A stretch of 64,000 nucleotides of DNA from Streptomyces sp. ML-6 (GCF_030116705.1 NZ_JAOTIK010000001.1:6662501-6726500), one strand, 5' to 3'. Counted from the first letter of the stretch, positions 38,103 through 55,325 are shown. Notes: a model not told the origin generated them from the letters alone. Numbers and translations: made by a program.

Positions 38103-38748
38103 ACTTCTCCTCCTGGCCCACATTGCTCGTTGTCGATGATGCTTGGGGAGGGCGCGGTCACGTTCTCCGGGGACCCGCGGGGAGGACCGGAAGGCGGCGG
38201 GTGGGCAGGCTGTGGGGAAGCGCGGCTCCTTCCGGTGGGGCCGGAGGGGGCCGCATCCGGCCGGGGCCGGGGCCGTACCGTGCGTCATGCGCGCGGGACG
38301 GCCCCTCCCCTGTTGACCCGGCCGGTCACAGCGGGAACCCGGTCGGGGCCGGGCCCCGGCTCATGCGATCGCGCCGAGCGGCGCGAACCGGACGAGGAGG
38401 CTCCTGCCGGGCCCGTCGCAGGCGCGTTCCGGCTCCGGGCCGCCGGGCGCGTCCGGGTGGCACGGCGCGTACGCCGCCTCGCGCCGCGTCCCGGCCCGGC
38501 ACGCCGGCCGGACCTCCGCACCTGCTGCACCCATCCGTCCGCACCACCCGTCGTCGCGTCGGCGGAGCCGCCCGTCGCGGGAACTCCGCAGAGGTAACGA
38601 CGGCGGCCGAGCGGTCGGTCACGGCACCGGAGTGCGTGATCGGATGTTCGAGGACCCGGCACCCGGGGCGCCGCGCCGGGCCGGGCGGCGGTGTGTCCAC
38701 GGGGTGCGGGGCCGGCCGGGGAACCGGCCCGGGGGAGGGTGCTCCCGG
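38103..38748. other. Gene-free high-GC stretch
   Basis: I see no coding signal, RNA gene or repeat that I can support in these 645 bases. A 7-bp-arm hairpin at 38709-38730 may end the adjacent minus-strand membrane protein gene. Confidence 0.45.
38709..38730 (-). terminator. Possible terminator of the GlsB-type gene
   Basis: GGGCCGG at 38709-38715 pairs with CCGGCCC at 38724-38730 across an 8-base loop, about 20 bases past the minus-strand stop. Confidence 0.35.
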
Positions 38749-39024
38749 TCAGTTCCGCGAGTTGCCGAAGAGGAGGCGGTAACCGATGAGCAGGACGAGG
38801 GAGCCGCCTATCGCCGCTCCCCAGGTGGTCAGGTCGAAGAACTCCTTCTCCACCGGCCGGTCGAAGAAGTGGGCCGAGAGCCAGCCGCCGACGAAGGCAC
38901 CGGCGACGCCGATGAGGGTGGTGCCGATCAGGCCGCCGGGATCGCGGCCGGGAAGCAGGATCTTGGCGATGACTCCGGCGACGAGGCCGAGGATGATCCA
39001 GCTGATGATGCCCACGTTCGTCAT
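38749..39024 (-). CDS. GlsB/YeaQ/YmgE-family membrane protein
   Basis: The 91-aa protein has three hydrophobic segments and the family pattern GIISWIILGLVAGVIAKILL, PGRDPGGLIGTTLIGVAGAF, and a C-terminal GAAIGGSLVLLIGYRL. Such transglycosylase-associated-like small membrane proteins are linked to general stress. The start could be ATG 39024 or GTG 39015; AGGGGA lies better for the GTG. It stands alone and diverges from the ArsR-type gene. Confidence 0.85.
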   Translation of the reverse strand: MTNVGIISWIILGLVAGVIAKILLPGRDPGGLIGTTLIGVAGAFVGGWLSAHFFDRPVEKEFFDLTTWGAAIGGSLVLLIGYRLLFGNSRN

Positions 39025-39234
39025 TCCCCTCATCGGGCCGCACCGGGGCGGGAACGGCCCCGGCCGGCGAGTGCATTGCATGGTTGCGCAACTGTACGGA
39101 CGATGGTGAGGACGCGGGGCGGGCGGGGGTGGTTGCTCCGCGCCCGCCCCGCGTCCCCGTGCGGCCGGACGGCAGCCGTCGGGCACTGCCTAGACTTGGG
39201 TCCGCAAGCGAGCCGGGAAGAGGAAGGGACGACG

Positions 39235-39591
39235 GTGGTGACGGACGTCGACGGCTTCGAGGACCCGCCCGCCGAGGTGCTCACGGAGGCTGCCGCGTCC
39301 TTCGGACTGCTGGCGTCCCCGGCCCGGCTGCACATCGTGTGGGCGCTGGCCCAGGGCGAGAGCGACGTGACCGGACTCGCGGAGCGGGTGGGCGGTGCGC
39401 TGCCCGCCGTCAGCCAGCACCTGACGAAGCTGAAGCTCGCGGGGCTCGTCCGCTCCTGCCGCGACGGCCGGCGGATGGTGTACTTCGTGGACGACCCCGA
39501 CGTGGTGGCCGTGGTGCGGATGATGGTCGCCCGGCTGGCCGCACGTGCCGCCTCCACCCCCTCGCGCACCCTCCGCCGGACCGGTGCCTGA
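39235..39591 (+). CDS. ArsR/SmtB-type winged-helix regulator
   Basis: The 118-aa protein has an ArsR-like fold: LLASPARLHIVWALAQGE, VSQHLTKLKLAGLV as recognition helix, and CRDGRRMVYFVDDPDVV as wing. It has Cys only in SCRDG; a typical alpha3 ELCVCD metal site is absent, so the metal or other signal is not evident. GTG 39235 follows GAGGAAGGG. Its stop overlaps the start of the P-type ATPase, so it probably autoregulates that transporter. Confidence 0.85.
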   Translation: MVTDVDGFEDPPAEVLTEAAASFGLLASPARLHIVWALAQGESDVTGLAERVGGALPAVSQHLTKLKLAGLVRSCRDGRRMVYFVDDPDVVAVVRMMVARLAARAASTPSRTLRRTGA

Positions 39592-42295
39592 GACCTCCGC
39601 GACCGAGGGGCGGGGCCTGGTGGTGCCGTTCCCGTCGCGGACCCTTCCGGCGCCGGCCGGCGCCCCCGCGACCGGCGGCACCCCGGCGGGCCCCACCTCG
39701 CTCCAGGTGCTGCGCACCCTGGACAGCGGCCCCCACGGTCTGACGGACGAGGAGGCCGAGGAACGCCTGGCCGGGTACGGCGAGAACACCCTGCCCGCCC
39801 GGCGGACGGTCTCGTGGCCCGGCCGGTTCCTGCGCAGCCTCCGCGACCCGTTCACCGCGGTGCTGCTCTGCCTCGGACTGGTGTCCGTGGCCGTCGCGTC
39901 CTGGGGCCCGGCCTGTGTGATCACGGTGCTCGTGGCGGTCAGCTGCGCGCTGCGGTCGGCCGGGGAGTACCGGGCCGACCGGTCGATGGCGGGACTGCGG
40001 GAACTGGTGGCGACCACCGCCACGGTGGTGCGCCGCACGGGGCGGGACGCGGACCCGGTGCCGCGCGAGATCCCGGTCGACCAACTGGTGCCCGGGGACG
40101 TGGTCCGGCTCGGGCCCGGGGACCTCGTCCCCGCCGACGTACGGCTGTTGCGCGCGAACAGCCTGAGCGTGAACCAGGCGGCGCTGACCGGCGAGTCGGC
40201 CCCGGTCGCCAAGTACCCCGTCGACGCGCCGGGCCGGCCGGGGAGCGGGAGGCCGGACGCGCCGGGCGGGTCCGGGAGCGGGGCGCCGGAGCAGGGGCCG
40301 TTCGGCGAGCCGCAGTCGTGCTTCCAGGGCAGCAGCGTCATGTCGGGCAGCGGCACCGCGGTGGTCGTGGCGACCGGGGCGCGCACCCGGTTCGCCGCCG
40401 CGCACGACTTCGTGCACCCGCGCGGCCCGAGCGCCTTCGACCGTTCCGTGCACGGGATCTCCTGGACCCTCATCCGGTTCATGCTGGTGACGCCGCCGCT
40501 GGTGCTGATGGCGAACGCCGCCCTGCGCGGCCGGGGCCTGGAGACGCTGCCCTTCGCGGTGGCGGTGGCGGTGGGACTCACCCCGGAGATGCTGCCGGTC
40601 GTCGTCACCACCTGCCTGGCCCGCGGCGCCTCGCTCCTCGCCCGCGCCCACGGCGTGATCGTCCGACGGCTGCCCGCGCTGCACGACCTGGGCGCGGTCG
40701 ACGTGCTGTGCCTGGACAAGACGGGCACGCTCACCCGGGACCGCCCCGTCGTGGTGCGCGGCCTGGACGCCGAGGGGCGGGACGACCCCGAGGTCCTGCG
40801 CTGGGCCGCCGTGAACGCCTGGTGGACGCTCCAACTCGCCGACCTGCCCGTCCCCGACGCCCTGGACGAGGCGATCCTCGACGCGGCCGACGCGCAGGAC
40901 GCGCAGGCCCACGACGGGGTCGCGGCCGTGCCCTTCGACCCGGCCCGCCGCCTCTCCATCGCCGTGGTGCGCGTGCCGGGCCGGCTCGGCACGGACACGC
41001 TCGTCGTCAAGGGCGCCGTCGAGAGCGTGCTGGAACGGTGCGCCCTCGACGAGGACCGGCGCCGACGGCTGCTCCGGCTCGCGGCGGGCCGGGCGGACGA
41101 CGGGCTGCGGCTCCTGGCGGTCGCCACCGCCGAACGCCCCGCCCGGCACCGCCCGTACACCCCCGCCGACGAACGCGGCCTGACCTTCGTGGGCTTCGTC
41201 GCCCTGCGCGAGGAACTCGTCCCCTCCGCGGCCGGCGCCCTGCGCGTCCTCGCCGACCGCGGCGTCACCGTCAAGGTGCTCACCGGCGACCACCCGGGCA
41301 CCGCGGCCCGTGCCTGCCGGGACCTGGGGCTGGACCCGGGGGAGGTGTGCACGGCCGACCGCATCGACGGACTCACCGGCCCGGAACTGGCCGAACTCGC
41401 CGACCGCACCACCGTCTTCGCCCGCTGCACCCCCGAGCACAAGGCCCGCATCGTCACCACGCTGCGGGCCGCGGGCCGCACCGCGGGGTTCCTCGGGGAC
41501 GGCGTCAACGACCTGCCCGCCCTGCACGCGGCCGACGTCGGGATCTGCCCGCGCGACGCCGTCGACATGGTCCGCGAGAGCGCCGACGTGATCCTCGCCG
41601 GCCGGGGCAAGGACCTGACCCCGATCGACCACGCGATCACGGCGGGCCGGCACAGCGGCGTCACCATCGCCACGTACCTGCGCATCACGCTGTCCTCGAA
41701 CCTCGGCAACGTCATCGCCATGCTCTTCGCCGGGCTCCTGCTGCCCTTCCTGCCGATGCTCCCGGCCCAGGCCCTCGTCCAGAACCTGTGCTTCGACGCC
41801 GCCCAGCTCACCTTCTCCTACGACCGGCCCGCGCCCGCCGCGCTCAAGGGCCCGACGGCGCTGCGCCCGCGGGACCTGCTCCGCTTCATCACCGGTTTCG
41901 GGGCGCTCAACGCCGTCGCCGACCTGGCCACCTTCGGGGTGCTCGCCCTCGCCCTGTACGGGCCCGGCGGCGCGGACGACGAGGCGGTGTTCCACTCGGG
42001 CTGGTTCACCGAGAACCTGCTCACCCAGGCCCTGGTGATGGTGCTCCTGCGGACCGGCCGCCGCACGGCCGGGGCCCGCGGCGGCAGCCCGGTCGGCAGG
42101 GCGGCGGCCGGACTCGCCGTCACCGGGCTGCTGCTGCCGCTCTCCCCGCTCGGCCCGCCCCTGGGCATGACGGCGCTGCCCGCCCTCTACTACCCGCTGC
42201 TCGTGGCGGTGCTCGGGCTGTACGCGGCGGCCCTCGCGATTGCCGTCCGCCGCCAGGGGAACCGCGACACGCGGCCCCGGCCGCCGGTCGCGTGA
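39584..42295 (+). CDS. MgtA-like P-type (type IIIB) cation ATPase
   Basis: The 903-aa protein shows P-type ATPase motifs: actuator LTGESAP, phosphorylation site LCLDKTGTLT, nucleotide-binding VVKGAVESVLERC, hinge FLGDGVNDLPAL. Around ten membrane spans are visible. The TM4 segment TPEMLPVVVTTCLARG and the sequence after DKTGT match magnesium-importing MgtA/MgtB enzymes rather than CPx metal exporters. I chose GTG 39584, overlapping the ArsR stop; GTG 39545 and GTG 39620 are in frame alternatives. Control by an ArsR-type regulator is unusual for an Mg importer and may hint at another ion. Confidence 0.88.
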   Translation: MPETSATEGRGLVVPFPSRTLPAPAGAPATGGTPAGPTSLQVLRTLDSGPHGLTDEEAEERLAGYGENTLPARRTVSWPGRFLRSLRDPFTAVLLCLGLVSVAVASWGPACVITVLVAVSCALRSAGEYRADRSMAGLRELVATTATVVRRTGRDADPVPREIPVDQLVPGDVVRLGPGDLVPADVRLLRANSLSVNQAALTGESAPVAKYPVDAPGRPGSGRPDAPGGSGSGAPEQGPFGEPQSCFQGSSVMSGSGTAVVVATGARTRFAAAHDFVHPRGPSAFDRSVHGISWTLIRFMLVTPPLVLMANAALRGRGLETLPFAVAVAVGLTPEMLPVVVTTCLARGASLLARAHGVIVRRLPALHDLGAVDVLCLDKTGTLTRDRPVVVRGLDAEGRDDPEVLRWAAVNAWWTLQLADLPVPDALDEAILDAADAQDAQAHDGVAAVPFDPARRLSIAVVRVPGRLGTDTLVVKGAVESVLERCALDEDRRRRLLRLAAGRADDGLRLLAVATAERPARHRPYTPADERGLTFVGFVALREELVPSAAGALRVLADRGVTVKVLTGDHPGTAARACRDLGLDPGEVCTADRIDGLTGPELAELADRTTVFARCTPEHKARIVTTLRAAGRTAGFLGDGVNDLPALHAADVGICPRDAVDMVRESADVILAGRGKDLTPIDHAITAGRHSGVTIATYLRITLSSNLGNVIAMLFAGLLLPFLPMLPAQALVQNLCFDAAQLTFSYDRPAPAALKGPTALRPRDLLRFITGFGALNAVADLATFGVLALALYGPGGADDEAVFHSGWFTENLLTQALVMVLLRTGRRTAGARGGSPVGRAAAGLAVTGLLLPLSPLGPPLGMTALPALYYPLLVAVLGLYAAALAIAVRRQGNRDTRPRPPVA

Positions 42296-42307
42296 GCCGG
42301 GCCGGGG

Positions 42308-42892
42308 CTACTTGCTGATGGCGAAGCGCATCAGCGCGTGCTCGTTGCCCTGCTTGATCTTCCCCGTCGTGTTGATCACTTCGAGCTTCCAGGCGTTGCC
42401 GACCCGCATGGCCTTGGCCACGGCGCAGCCGTTGTCGGTGGTGAGCAGGCTCGGCCAGATGTCGGCCACCTGCTGGGAGCTGCCGCCGGTCGCGTCGTAC
42501 ACCTTGAAGCTGATGTTGCGCGCCTTCTGGAAGGAGCTGCCCTTCTTGTACGCGGCGGCGATGAACACGATCGACGTGATGTTCTCCGGCAGGCGCGCGA
42601 ACTCGACCGTCACCGTCTCGTCGTCGCCGTCCCCGCGACCGGTCTGGTTGTCGCCGCTGTGGAGCAGCGAGCCGTTGCCCATCGGATCGAGGGAGTCGAG
42701 GCCCGCCAGGCGCACCGGGTCCGCGCCCTGCATCGCGACGGCGATCAGGTCGAGGTCCGTCCCGGACTTGCGGCGCAGCATCCCCATCATCCCGCCGCTG
42801 CTTCCGGCGGTGGGGTCCCAGGACACCCCTATGGACAGATGGGTCACTCCGTCCAGGTCCGCCGGGCCGTCTTCCTTCTTGAGCGTAATCAT
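42308..42892 (-). CDS. terD: TerD-family calcium-binding stress protein
   Basis: The 194-aa protein has the TerD calcium-binding pattern: MITLKKEDGPADLDGVTHLSIGVSWD shortened in the loop, DLDLIAVAMQG, and an Asp-rich GDGDDETVTV segment. TerD-like proteins are implicated in tellurite/oxidative stress and in streptomycete differentiation. ATG 42892 follows AAAGGGAT. It ends 12 bases from the converging P-type ATPase gene. Confidence 0.9.
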   Translation of the reverse strand: MITLKKEDGPADLDGVTHLSIGVSWDPTAGSSGGMMGMLRRKSGTDLDLIAVAMQGADPVRLAGLDSLDPMGNGSLLHSGDNQTGRGDGDDETVTVEFARLPENITSIVFIAAAYKKGSSFQKARNISFKVYDATGGSSQQVADIWPSLLTTDNGCAVAKAMRVGNAWKLEVINTTGKIKQGNEHALMRFAISK

Positions 42893-43041
42893 GCGTGGAT
42901 CATCCCTTTGCTGGCGGTAATGCGACACACAGAGTGTGCCCGGAGCCTTTGGGGCCCCGCACACCCGGTCCGCCCGCCGCCGGTCGCCGCCGGTCGCGCA
43001 CGCAGCCGCGGACGCCGGCGCGGGCCCGCGGTGCCGCCCCG

Positions 43042-43833
43042 TCAGGCGGGGACGGCGGCCGGGGTCGCCACCGGCACCACCACCGGCGATCCGTCCGACG
43101 AGGCCGTCAGGATCTCGGCCTCCACGCCGTACAACTCCCTCACCAGCGCGGGGTCGATGGTTTCGCGCGGGGTGCCGCAGGCGACGACCCGGCCGTCCCG
43201 CATGGCGATCAGCGTGTCGGCGTAACGGGCGGCGGCGGCGAGGTCGTGGACGACCATGACGACGGTGCGGCCGTCGGCGGCGATCTGCCGCACCAGGTCC
43301 AGGACCTCGACGGCGTGCCCGATGTCGAGCGCGCTGGTCGGCTCGTCGAGCAGCAGGACCGGGGTCTCCTGGGCCAGCGCCATGGCCAGCCAGCACCGCT
43401 GCCGCTGACCGCCGGAGAGTTCCTCGACCCGGCAGTCGGCCAGTGCGGCGGTCCCGGTGGCGGTCAGGGCGCGCTCGACCGCCCGTTCGTCGTCGCGGGA
43501 CCACTGGCGGAACAGGCCCTGGTGCGGGTGGCGTCCGTAACGGACCAGGCCCGCCACCGTGACCGCCTCCGGCGCCTGCGGGGCCTGGGGGAGCAGGGCG
43601 ATGCGGTGCGCGGCCTCCCGCTGCCGCATCCGCCACACGTCCTCGCCGTCGACCAGCACCCGGCCCGACTCCGGGGCGTGCAGCCGGGCCATCGAGCGCA
43701 ACAGCGTCGACTTCCCGCAGCCGTTCGGCCCGACGATCGCGACCACATGGCCCGAAGGCGCCGTCACGTCGACGCGGTCGACGACCGTACGTCCGGAATA
43801 TCCGGCAATGAGCTGCTCGGTGCGCAGTTCCAT
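43042..43833 (-). CDS. Ferric-siderophore ABC transporter ATP-binding protein (FepC/FecE-like)
   Basis: The 263-aa ATPase has Walker A GPNGCGKSTLL, the Q-loop LLPQAPQ, signature LSGGQRQR, Walker B VLLLDEPTSAL and the switch His in VVMVVHDL. The arrangement matches iron-siderophore ABC ATPases. I chose ATG 43833 (AAAGGGCGG upstream). It diverges from the binding-protein gene across an iron box; the permease it needs is 13 kb away, at 56.7-59.0 kb in this locus. A CDS begin further upstream would run into the operator. Confidence 0.9.
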   Translation of the reverse strand: MELRTEQLIAGYSGRTVVDRVDVTAPSGHVVAIVGPNGCGKSTLLRSMARLHAPESGRVLVDGEDVWRMRQREAAHRIALLPQAPQAPEAVTVAGLVRYGRHPHQGLFRQWSRDDERAVERALTATGTAALADCRVEELSGGQRQRCWLAMALAQETPVLLLDEPTSALDIGHAVEVLDLVRQIAADGRTVVMVVHDLAAAARYADTLIAMRDGRVVACGTPRETIDPALVRELYGVEAEILTASSDGSPVVVPVATPAAVPA

Positions 43834-43878
43834 CTGGACCGCCCTTTCGGAATGACGAGACCCCTTGCTCGATGAGCC

Positions 43879-43897
43879 TGAGGTAAGGCTAACCTTA
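43879..43897. promoter_or_regulatory. Iron box (DmdR/DtxR-type operator) between ATPase and binding-protein genes
   Basis: TGAGGTAAGGCTAACCTTA resembles the 19-bp streptomycete iron box TTAGGTTAGGCTCACCTAA, in which DmdR1 represses when iron-loaded. It lies between divergent starts at 43833 and 43986, so it can control both. Confidence 0.8.
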
Positions 43898-43985
43898 GTC
43901 ATTGCGGCGGGGGTGTTGAGGCGGCTGTGAGCCATCGGCCTGCCCTCCGCGCAGTTCGTACATTTCCGTGAACCGTGGAGTTCCC

Positions 43986-44987
43986 ATGACCCTGTCCAGC
44001 CGTCCCTCCCTGATCCTGCCGCGTCGCGCGGCCCGGGTCGCCGCCGCGGTCGGTGCGGCCGCGCTCCTCGTGACCGGTTGTGGTGCGGACTCCGGCGACA
44101 AGGACTCCAAGGGGTCCTCGGGCAAGGACTCCGCGGCATCGGCCACCCGGACCGTGAAGGACGCCACCGGCCGCGCCGTCGAGGTCCCGGCCCACCCCAA
44201 GCGGATCGTGACCCTCACTCAGGAGGAGCTCGACGCGGTGCTCGCGCTCGGCGTGAAGCCGGTCGGCATCACCAACGGACAGGGTCTGAACAAGCCGCCG
44301 GCCTACCTCGCCGACAAGGTCGAGGGCATCGAAGTCGTCGGCAACCTGCTCCAGCCGGTCATGGACAAGGTCGTCGCCGCCAAGCCCGACCTGATCCTCG
44401 CCGGTGACATGCAGGACGAGCAGGTCCTCGAGCAGCTGCGCGAGATCACCCCCGCCACCCTCGTCACCATGGCGCCGACCGACGACTGGAAGCTGTCGCT
44501 GCGCGGCATCGGCAACGCCCTGAACAAGCTCGACGTGGCCAACAAGGTCATCTCCGAGCACGAGAGCGCCGCCAAGGCCGCGGGCGAGAAGCTCGGCGGG
44601 AACAAGGGGGCCGAGGTCTCCATCGTCCGCTGGAACCCGGACGGGCCCAGCTGGATGGAGAACAAGCAGTTCGCCAGCGGCATCGCGCTGGAGATGGGCC
44701 TGAAGCGGCCCAAGTCGCAGAACAAGGACGGCAACGCGCACACGCCGTCGCTGAGCCTGGAGAAGATCAACGAGATCGACGGCGACTGGCTGTTCCTGTC
44801 GACCCTCACCTCCGACGGCGAGCAGGCGCTCGAGGAGGTGCAGTCCAAGGCCGCGTACAAGGAGCTGAACGCGGTCAAGGAGGGCCACGTGGTGACGGTG
44901 AACGGCTCCGTCTGGTCGACCCGAGGCGGCCCGCTCGCCGCCGACGAGGTCATCAAGGACATCACCAAGGCCCTGACCGCCTCCTGA
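43986..44987 (+). CDS. Iron-siderophore ABC transporter substrate-binding lipoprotein
   Basis: The 333-aa protein starts with a twin-Arg-bearing signal and lipobox (AALLVTGCGADSG), so it is lipid-anchored outside the membrane. It has a class III periplasmic-binding (FepB/FhuD-like) layout: VPAHPKRIVTLTQEELDAVLALG, LQPVMDKVVAAKPDLIL and a long linking helix with AAKAAGEKLGG. It should bind the ferric siderophore made by this locus. ATG 43986 follows GTGGAG. A very strong hairpin follows the stop. Confidence 0.92.
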   Translation: MTLSSRPSLILPRRAARVAAAVGAAALLVTGCGADSGDKDSKGSSGKDSAASATRTVKDATGRAVEVPAHPKRIVTLTQEELDAVLALGVKPVGITNGQGLNKPPAYLADKVEGIEVVGNLLQPVMDKVVAAKPDLILAGDMQDEQVLEQLREITPATLVTMAPTDDWKLSLRGIGNALNKLDVANKVISEHESAAKAAGEKLGGNKGAEVSIVRWNPDGPSWMENKQFASGIALEMGLKRPKSQNKDGNAHTPSLSLEKINEIDGDWLFLSTLTSDGEQALEEVQSKAAYKELNAVKEGHVVTVNGSVWSTRGGPLAADEVIKDITKALTAS

Positions 44988-45001
44988 CGTCGTGTCATAT
45001 C

Positions 45002-45042
45002 GGTGCGGGCCGGCCGTACTCGCCGTACGGCCGGCCCGCACC
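45002..45042. terminator. Perfect 18-bp stem convergent terminator
   Basis: Arms at 45002-45019 and 45025-45042 are exact complements around the loop TCGCC. It lies between the binding-protein gene and the opposite-strand amidohydrolase gene. Confidence 0.8.
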
Positions 45043-45051
45043 CGGCGTGCC

Positions 45052-46224
45052 TCAGGCGGTGCGGTCGCCGGCCCGGCGCGCCCCGGCGAGGTCCGCGGCC
45101 GTCCACGCCATCGCCGTCGCCCCGTCCAGCAGCGCCCGTTCGGCCGCGGGCGAGAGCGCGGCCTCGGCGAAGGCGGCCTCGTGCGGGCCGCAGGACCCGC
45201 CGCTGATGTCGAGCACCGGATGGATGGCGGGCACCGCGTGCGAGACGTTGCCCATGTCCGTGCAGGCGAACGGGGCCCGCTCCACGGGCTCCGGACGGCC
45301 GAGCGCGCGGGCGTTGGCCGTCCACAGCCGGATCAGCTCCGGATCGCCCCGGAAGTCCAGGTAGTCGGGCTCGGGGCGCTCCAGGGTCACCTCGCACCCG
45401 GTCGCCAGTGCGCCCGCCCGGAAGCACGCCTCCACCCGGTCGCGCAGCTCCGTCAGGTCCTCGGCCGCCAGCGCGCGCAGTTCGTACTCGGCGCGCGTCC
45501 GGTCCGGGATCGCGTTGGGGGAGCTGCCCGCCTCCGTGGTGATGCCGTGCACCCGCCACTGCGGCGGCAGTTGCTGGCGCAGCAGACCGATGGCCACCTG
45601 GGCCACGGTCAGCGCGTCGGCGGCGTTGCGGCCCTCGTGCGGATTCAGGCTCGGGTGTGCGGACCGGCCGGTGTACGTCACCGACAGGGTGCCCAGCGCG
45701 AAGGACCGGAAGTCGGCGACCTCGAACGGGCACGGGTGCACCATCATGGCGGCGTCGACGCCGTCGAACGCGCCCTCGCGGAGCATCAGCGCCTTGCCCG
45801 CGCCGCGTTCCTCCGCCGGGGTGCCCAGCACCCGTACGCGCAGGCCGAGTTCGTCCGCCAGCGGGGCCAGGCCCAGTGCGGCGCCGACCCCGGCGGCGGC
45901 GATGAGGTTGTGGCCGCAGGCGTGCCCGAGGCCCGGCAGGGCGTCGTACTCGCAGACCACCGCGACCGTGAGCGGGCCGCTGCCCGCGGTGGCCTCGAAC
46001 GCGGTGTCCAGCCCGTACGCCGGGGCGGTCACCGCGAAGCCCCGGGCGCCCAGCAGTTCGGCGCACCAGGCGGCCGCCCGGTGCTCGTCGAACGCCGTCT
46101 CCGGGTGGCCGTGGATGCGGCGGCTGAGGTCGAGCAGGGCGTCGCCCTCCTGCTCGATCCCCTTGCGTATGCGGGACTTGACGTCCCGGAGGGCGGGTGC
46201 GGCGTCGTCGTACGGGTCGGTCAT
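45052..46224 (-). CDS. M20-family amidohydrolase
   Basis: The 390-aa protein has the M20D pattern: [30 protein letters not shown] with the metal-binding His, [11 protein letters not shown] with the catalytic Glu, and GRSAHPS in the lid domain. Relatives hydrolyse N-acyl amino acids, aminobenzoyl-glutamate or similar amides. It shares a divergent region and iron box with the NRPS gene, so it may be iron-regulated and act on the siderophore or a breakdown product (for example a DHB amide). That role is inference. ATG 46224 follows GAGGAG. Confidence 0.88.
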   Translation of the reverse strand: MTDPYDDAAPALRDVKSRIRKGIEQEGDALLDLSRRIHGHPETAFDEHRAAAWCAELLGARGFAVTAPAYGLDTAFEATAGSGPLTVAVVCEYDALPGLGHACGHNLIAAAGVGAALGLAPLADELGLRVRVLGTPAEERGAGKALMLREGAFDGVDAAMMVHPCPFEVADFRSFALGTLSVTYTGRSAHPSLNPHEGRNAADALTVAQVAIGLLRQQLPPQWRVHGITTEAGSSPNAIPDRTRAEYELRALAAEDLTELRDRVEACFRAGALATGCEVTLERPEPDYLDFRGDPELIRLWTANARALGRPEPVERAPFACTDMGNVSHAVPAIHPVLDISGGSCGPHEAAFAEAALSPAAERALLDGATAMAWTAADLAGARRAGDRTA

Positions 46225-46299
46225 CGGCTCCTCTTCCGGTGGGTGCGGTCGCACTGTCCCGCGTCGCGAAGTTCACCCGCGGGCATGCCGTGCAAGTAT

Positions 46300-46318
46300 T
46301 TAGCTTAGGCTTGCCTAA
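46300..46318. promoter_or_regulatory. Iron box upstream of the NRPS gene
   Basis: TTAGCTTAGGCTTGCCTAA matches the 19-bp iron box consensus at 16 positions. It lies 56 bases before the NRPS start and 76 bases before the divergent amidohydrolase start. Confidence 0.85.
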
Positions 46319-46373
46319 GTCATTGGCGGCCCACTGCGCGGCAAGGCTTTCACAACCGAGGAGTTGTCCCCAG

Positions 46374-53618
<7,245 letters not shown>

Positions 53619-53625
53619 CACCCCG

Positions 53626-53838
53626 ATGGCCGTGAACAGCGACGCACCCGTCAATCCCTTCGACGCCGACGGCGGGGCCGAGGCCTTCCTCGTCCTCGTC
53701 AACGAACAGCGCCAGTACTCGCTGTGGCCCGAGTTCGCCGACGTACCGGCCGGCTGGACGGCGGTCCACGGGCCGTGCCCGCGCCAGGAGGCACTGGACC
53801 GGATCACCGCGCTCGACACCGGGCTGCCGGCCCGGTGA
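53626..53838 (+). CDS. MbtH-family NRPS accessory protein
   Basis: The 70-aa protein has the MbtH signature [12 protein letters not shown] and the later GWTAVHGPC. MbtH-like proteins bind A domains and help their folding and activity. It follows the NRPS by seven bases and overlaps the exporter start by four, so it is in the same transcript. Confidence 0.93.
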   Translation: MAVNSDAPVNPFDADGGAEAFLVLVNEQRQYSLWPEFADVPAGWTAVHGPCPRQEALDRITALDTGLPAR

Positions 53839-55310
53839 CCGCACCCGAATCCCGTACCGGGCGGGGCGGACGGCTGCCGACGCCGCGCATCCGCCCCCGG
53901 CTCGCCGTGGTCCTGGTCTACGTGGCCGCGATGTGCATGAACGGCCTGGACTCGACCATCGTCAACCCGGCCCTCTACACCATCGCCGAGGACTTCGGCC
54001 GGCCCGTCTCGGCGGCCAACACCGTCGAGACGGCGTTCCTGGTCGCCCTGGCGCTCGCCCTGCCGGTGGCCGGCTGGCTCGGCGACCGGTACGGCACCAA
54101 ACGGGTCTTCCTCGGCTCGCTGGCCGTCTTCACCGCGGCCTCCGCACTGTGCGGGCTGGCCTGGAACCTGCCGGTACTGGTCGTGGCGCGCGCGTTGCAG
54201 GGCCTGGCGGGCGGACTGCTGACCCCGGTGGGCATGACGCTGTTGTTCCGGGCGTTCGCCCCGTCGGAGCGGGCCGGGCTGTCGAAGGTGCTGATCGTGC
54301 CGACGGCCCTGATGCCCGCCCTCGGCCCGCCGCTCGGCGGCCTGCTCACCGAACACCTCTCCTGGCACTGGCTGTTCTTCGTCAACGTGCCGGTCGGCGT
54401 GGCCGCCGTACTGCTCGGGGCGATCGGGCTGCGCGAGCACGTCGAGGGCACCGCCGGCCCGTTCGACCGGGCGGGCTTCTGGCTCGCCACGCCTGCCCTC
54501 GGCCTGCTCACCTACGCGCTCGGCTTCGGCCCGGCGCACGGCTGGTCCGACCCCCCGGTCGTGCTGGGCGCGGTGCTGGGCACGGCGCTGCTGGTGGCGA
54601 CCGTCATCCAGCAACGCCGGGCCCCGGCCCCCCTGTTGGGGCTGCGGCTGCTCGGCGACCGGTACTACGGGACGGCCGCCGCACTGGCTGCCCTGACCGC
54701 GGCCGGGCTGATGGGCGTGCTGTTCGTCGTCCCGCTGCTGTTCCAGGCCGCCCTGGGCGGCTCCGCGCTGGACGCCGGGCTGAGCGTGTTCCCCGAGGCG
54801 ATCGGCCTGATGCTGGCCTCGCAGGCGGTGGACCGGCTGCTGCCCCGGCTCGGCCCCCGCCGCCTGGCGGTGGCCGCGCTGCTGCTGGCCGCCGCGGTGT
54901 TCGGCGCGCTCGCGGTGCCGGGCACGGCGGAGAACAGCTGGGCCGTGCGGGCGTTGATGTTCCTGATCGGGCTGGTGCTCGGAACGGCCGTCCTCACCGT
55001 GCAGATCGCCGGGTTCGAGACCATCGCGCCGCCCGACATGGGCCAGGCGATGGGCCTCTTCCAGATCGTCCGCACCCTGGGCGGCGCCCTCGGCATCGCC
55101 CTGTGCGCGGCCCTGGTCGGCGGCGGCGCCCACGGCGCGGGGACCACGATGGACGCCGGGCCGTTCCGTACGGCGGTGTGGGCCACGGCCGCCCTGGTGG
55201 CCCTGGCGGCCCTGTTCGCCCTGCGGCTGCCGTGCACGGCACCGCAGCCCCCGCCGCCGGACGAGGACCTGCCGGGCGAGGACGCGCCGGAGGGTCTCCG
55301 GGCGGCCTGA
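53835..55310 (+). CDS. MFS exporter (DHA2/EmrB-type), likely siderophore efflux
   Basis: The 491-aa protein has about 14 hydrophobic segments and the drug-H+ antiporter motifs [17 protein letters not shown] (motif D1-like) in TM1 and [14 protein letters not shown] (motif A) after TM2. GTG 53835 overlaps the MbtH stop (GTGA). Within the siderophore operon it most likely exports the apo-siderophore; this is inference from position. A strong hairpin ends the transcript right after the stop. Confidence 0.88.
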   Translation: MTAPESRTGRGGRLPTPRIRPRLAVVLVYVAAMCMNGLDSTIVNPALYTIAEDFGRPVSAANTVETAFLVALALALPVAGWLGDRYGTKRVFLGSLAVFTAASALCGLAWNLPVLVVARALQGLAGGLLTPVGMTLLFRAFAPSERAGLSKVLIVPTALMPALGPPLGGLLTEHLSWHWLFFVNVPVGVAAVLLGAIGLREHVEGTAGPFDRAGFWLATPALGLLTYALGFGPAHGWSDPPVVLGAVLGTALLVATVIQQRRAPAPLLGLRLLGDRYYGTAAALAALTAAGLMGVLFVVPLLFQAALGGSALDAGLSVFPEAIGLMLASQAVDRLLPRLGPRRLAVAALLLAAAVFGALAVPGTAENSWAVRALMFLIGLVLGTAVLTVQIAGFETIAPPDMGQAMGLFQIVRTLGGALGIALCAALVGGGAHGAGTTMDAGPFRTAVWATAALVALAALFALRLPCTAPQPPPPDEDLPGEDAPEGLRAA

Positions 55311-55325
55311 GCGGCCCGTACACAC

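Noticed and set aside
17220..38750. tRNA gene or attachment-site repeats flanking the accessory block
   Set aside because: I saw no tRNA-like cloverleaf and no matching direct repeats at the borders; neither integrase nor transposase genes are present in the window.
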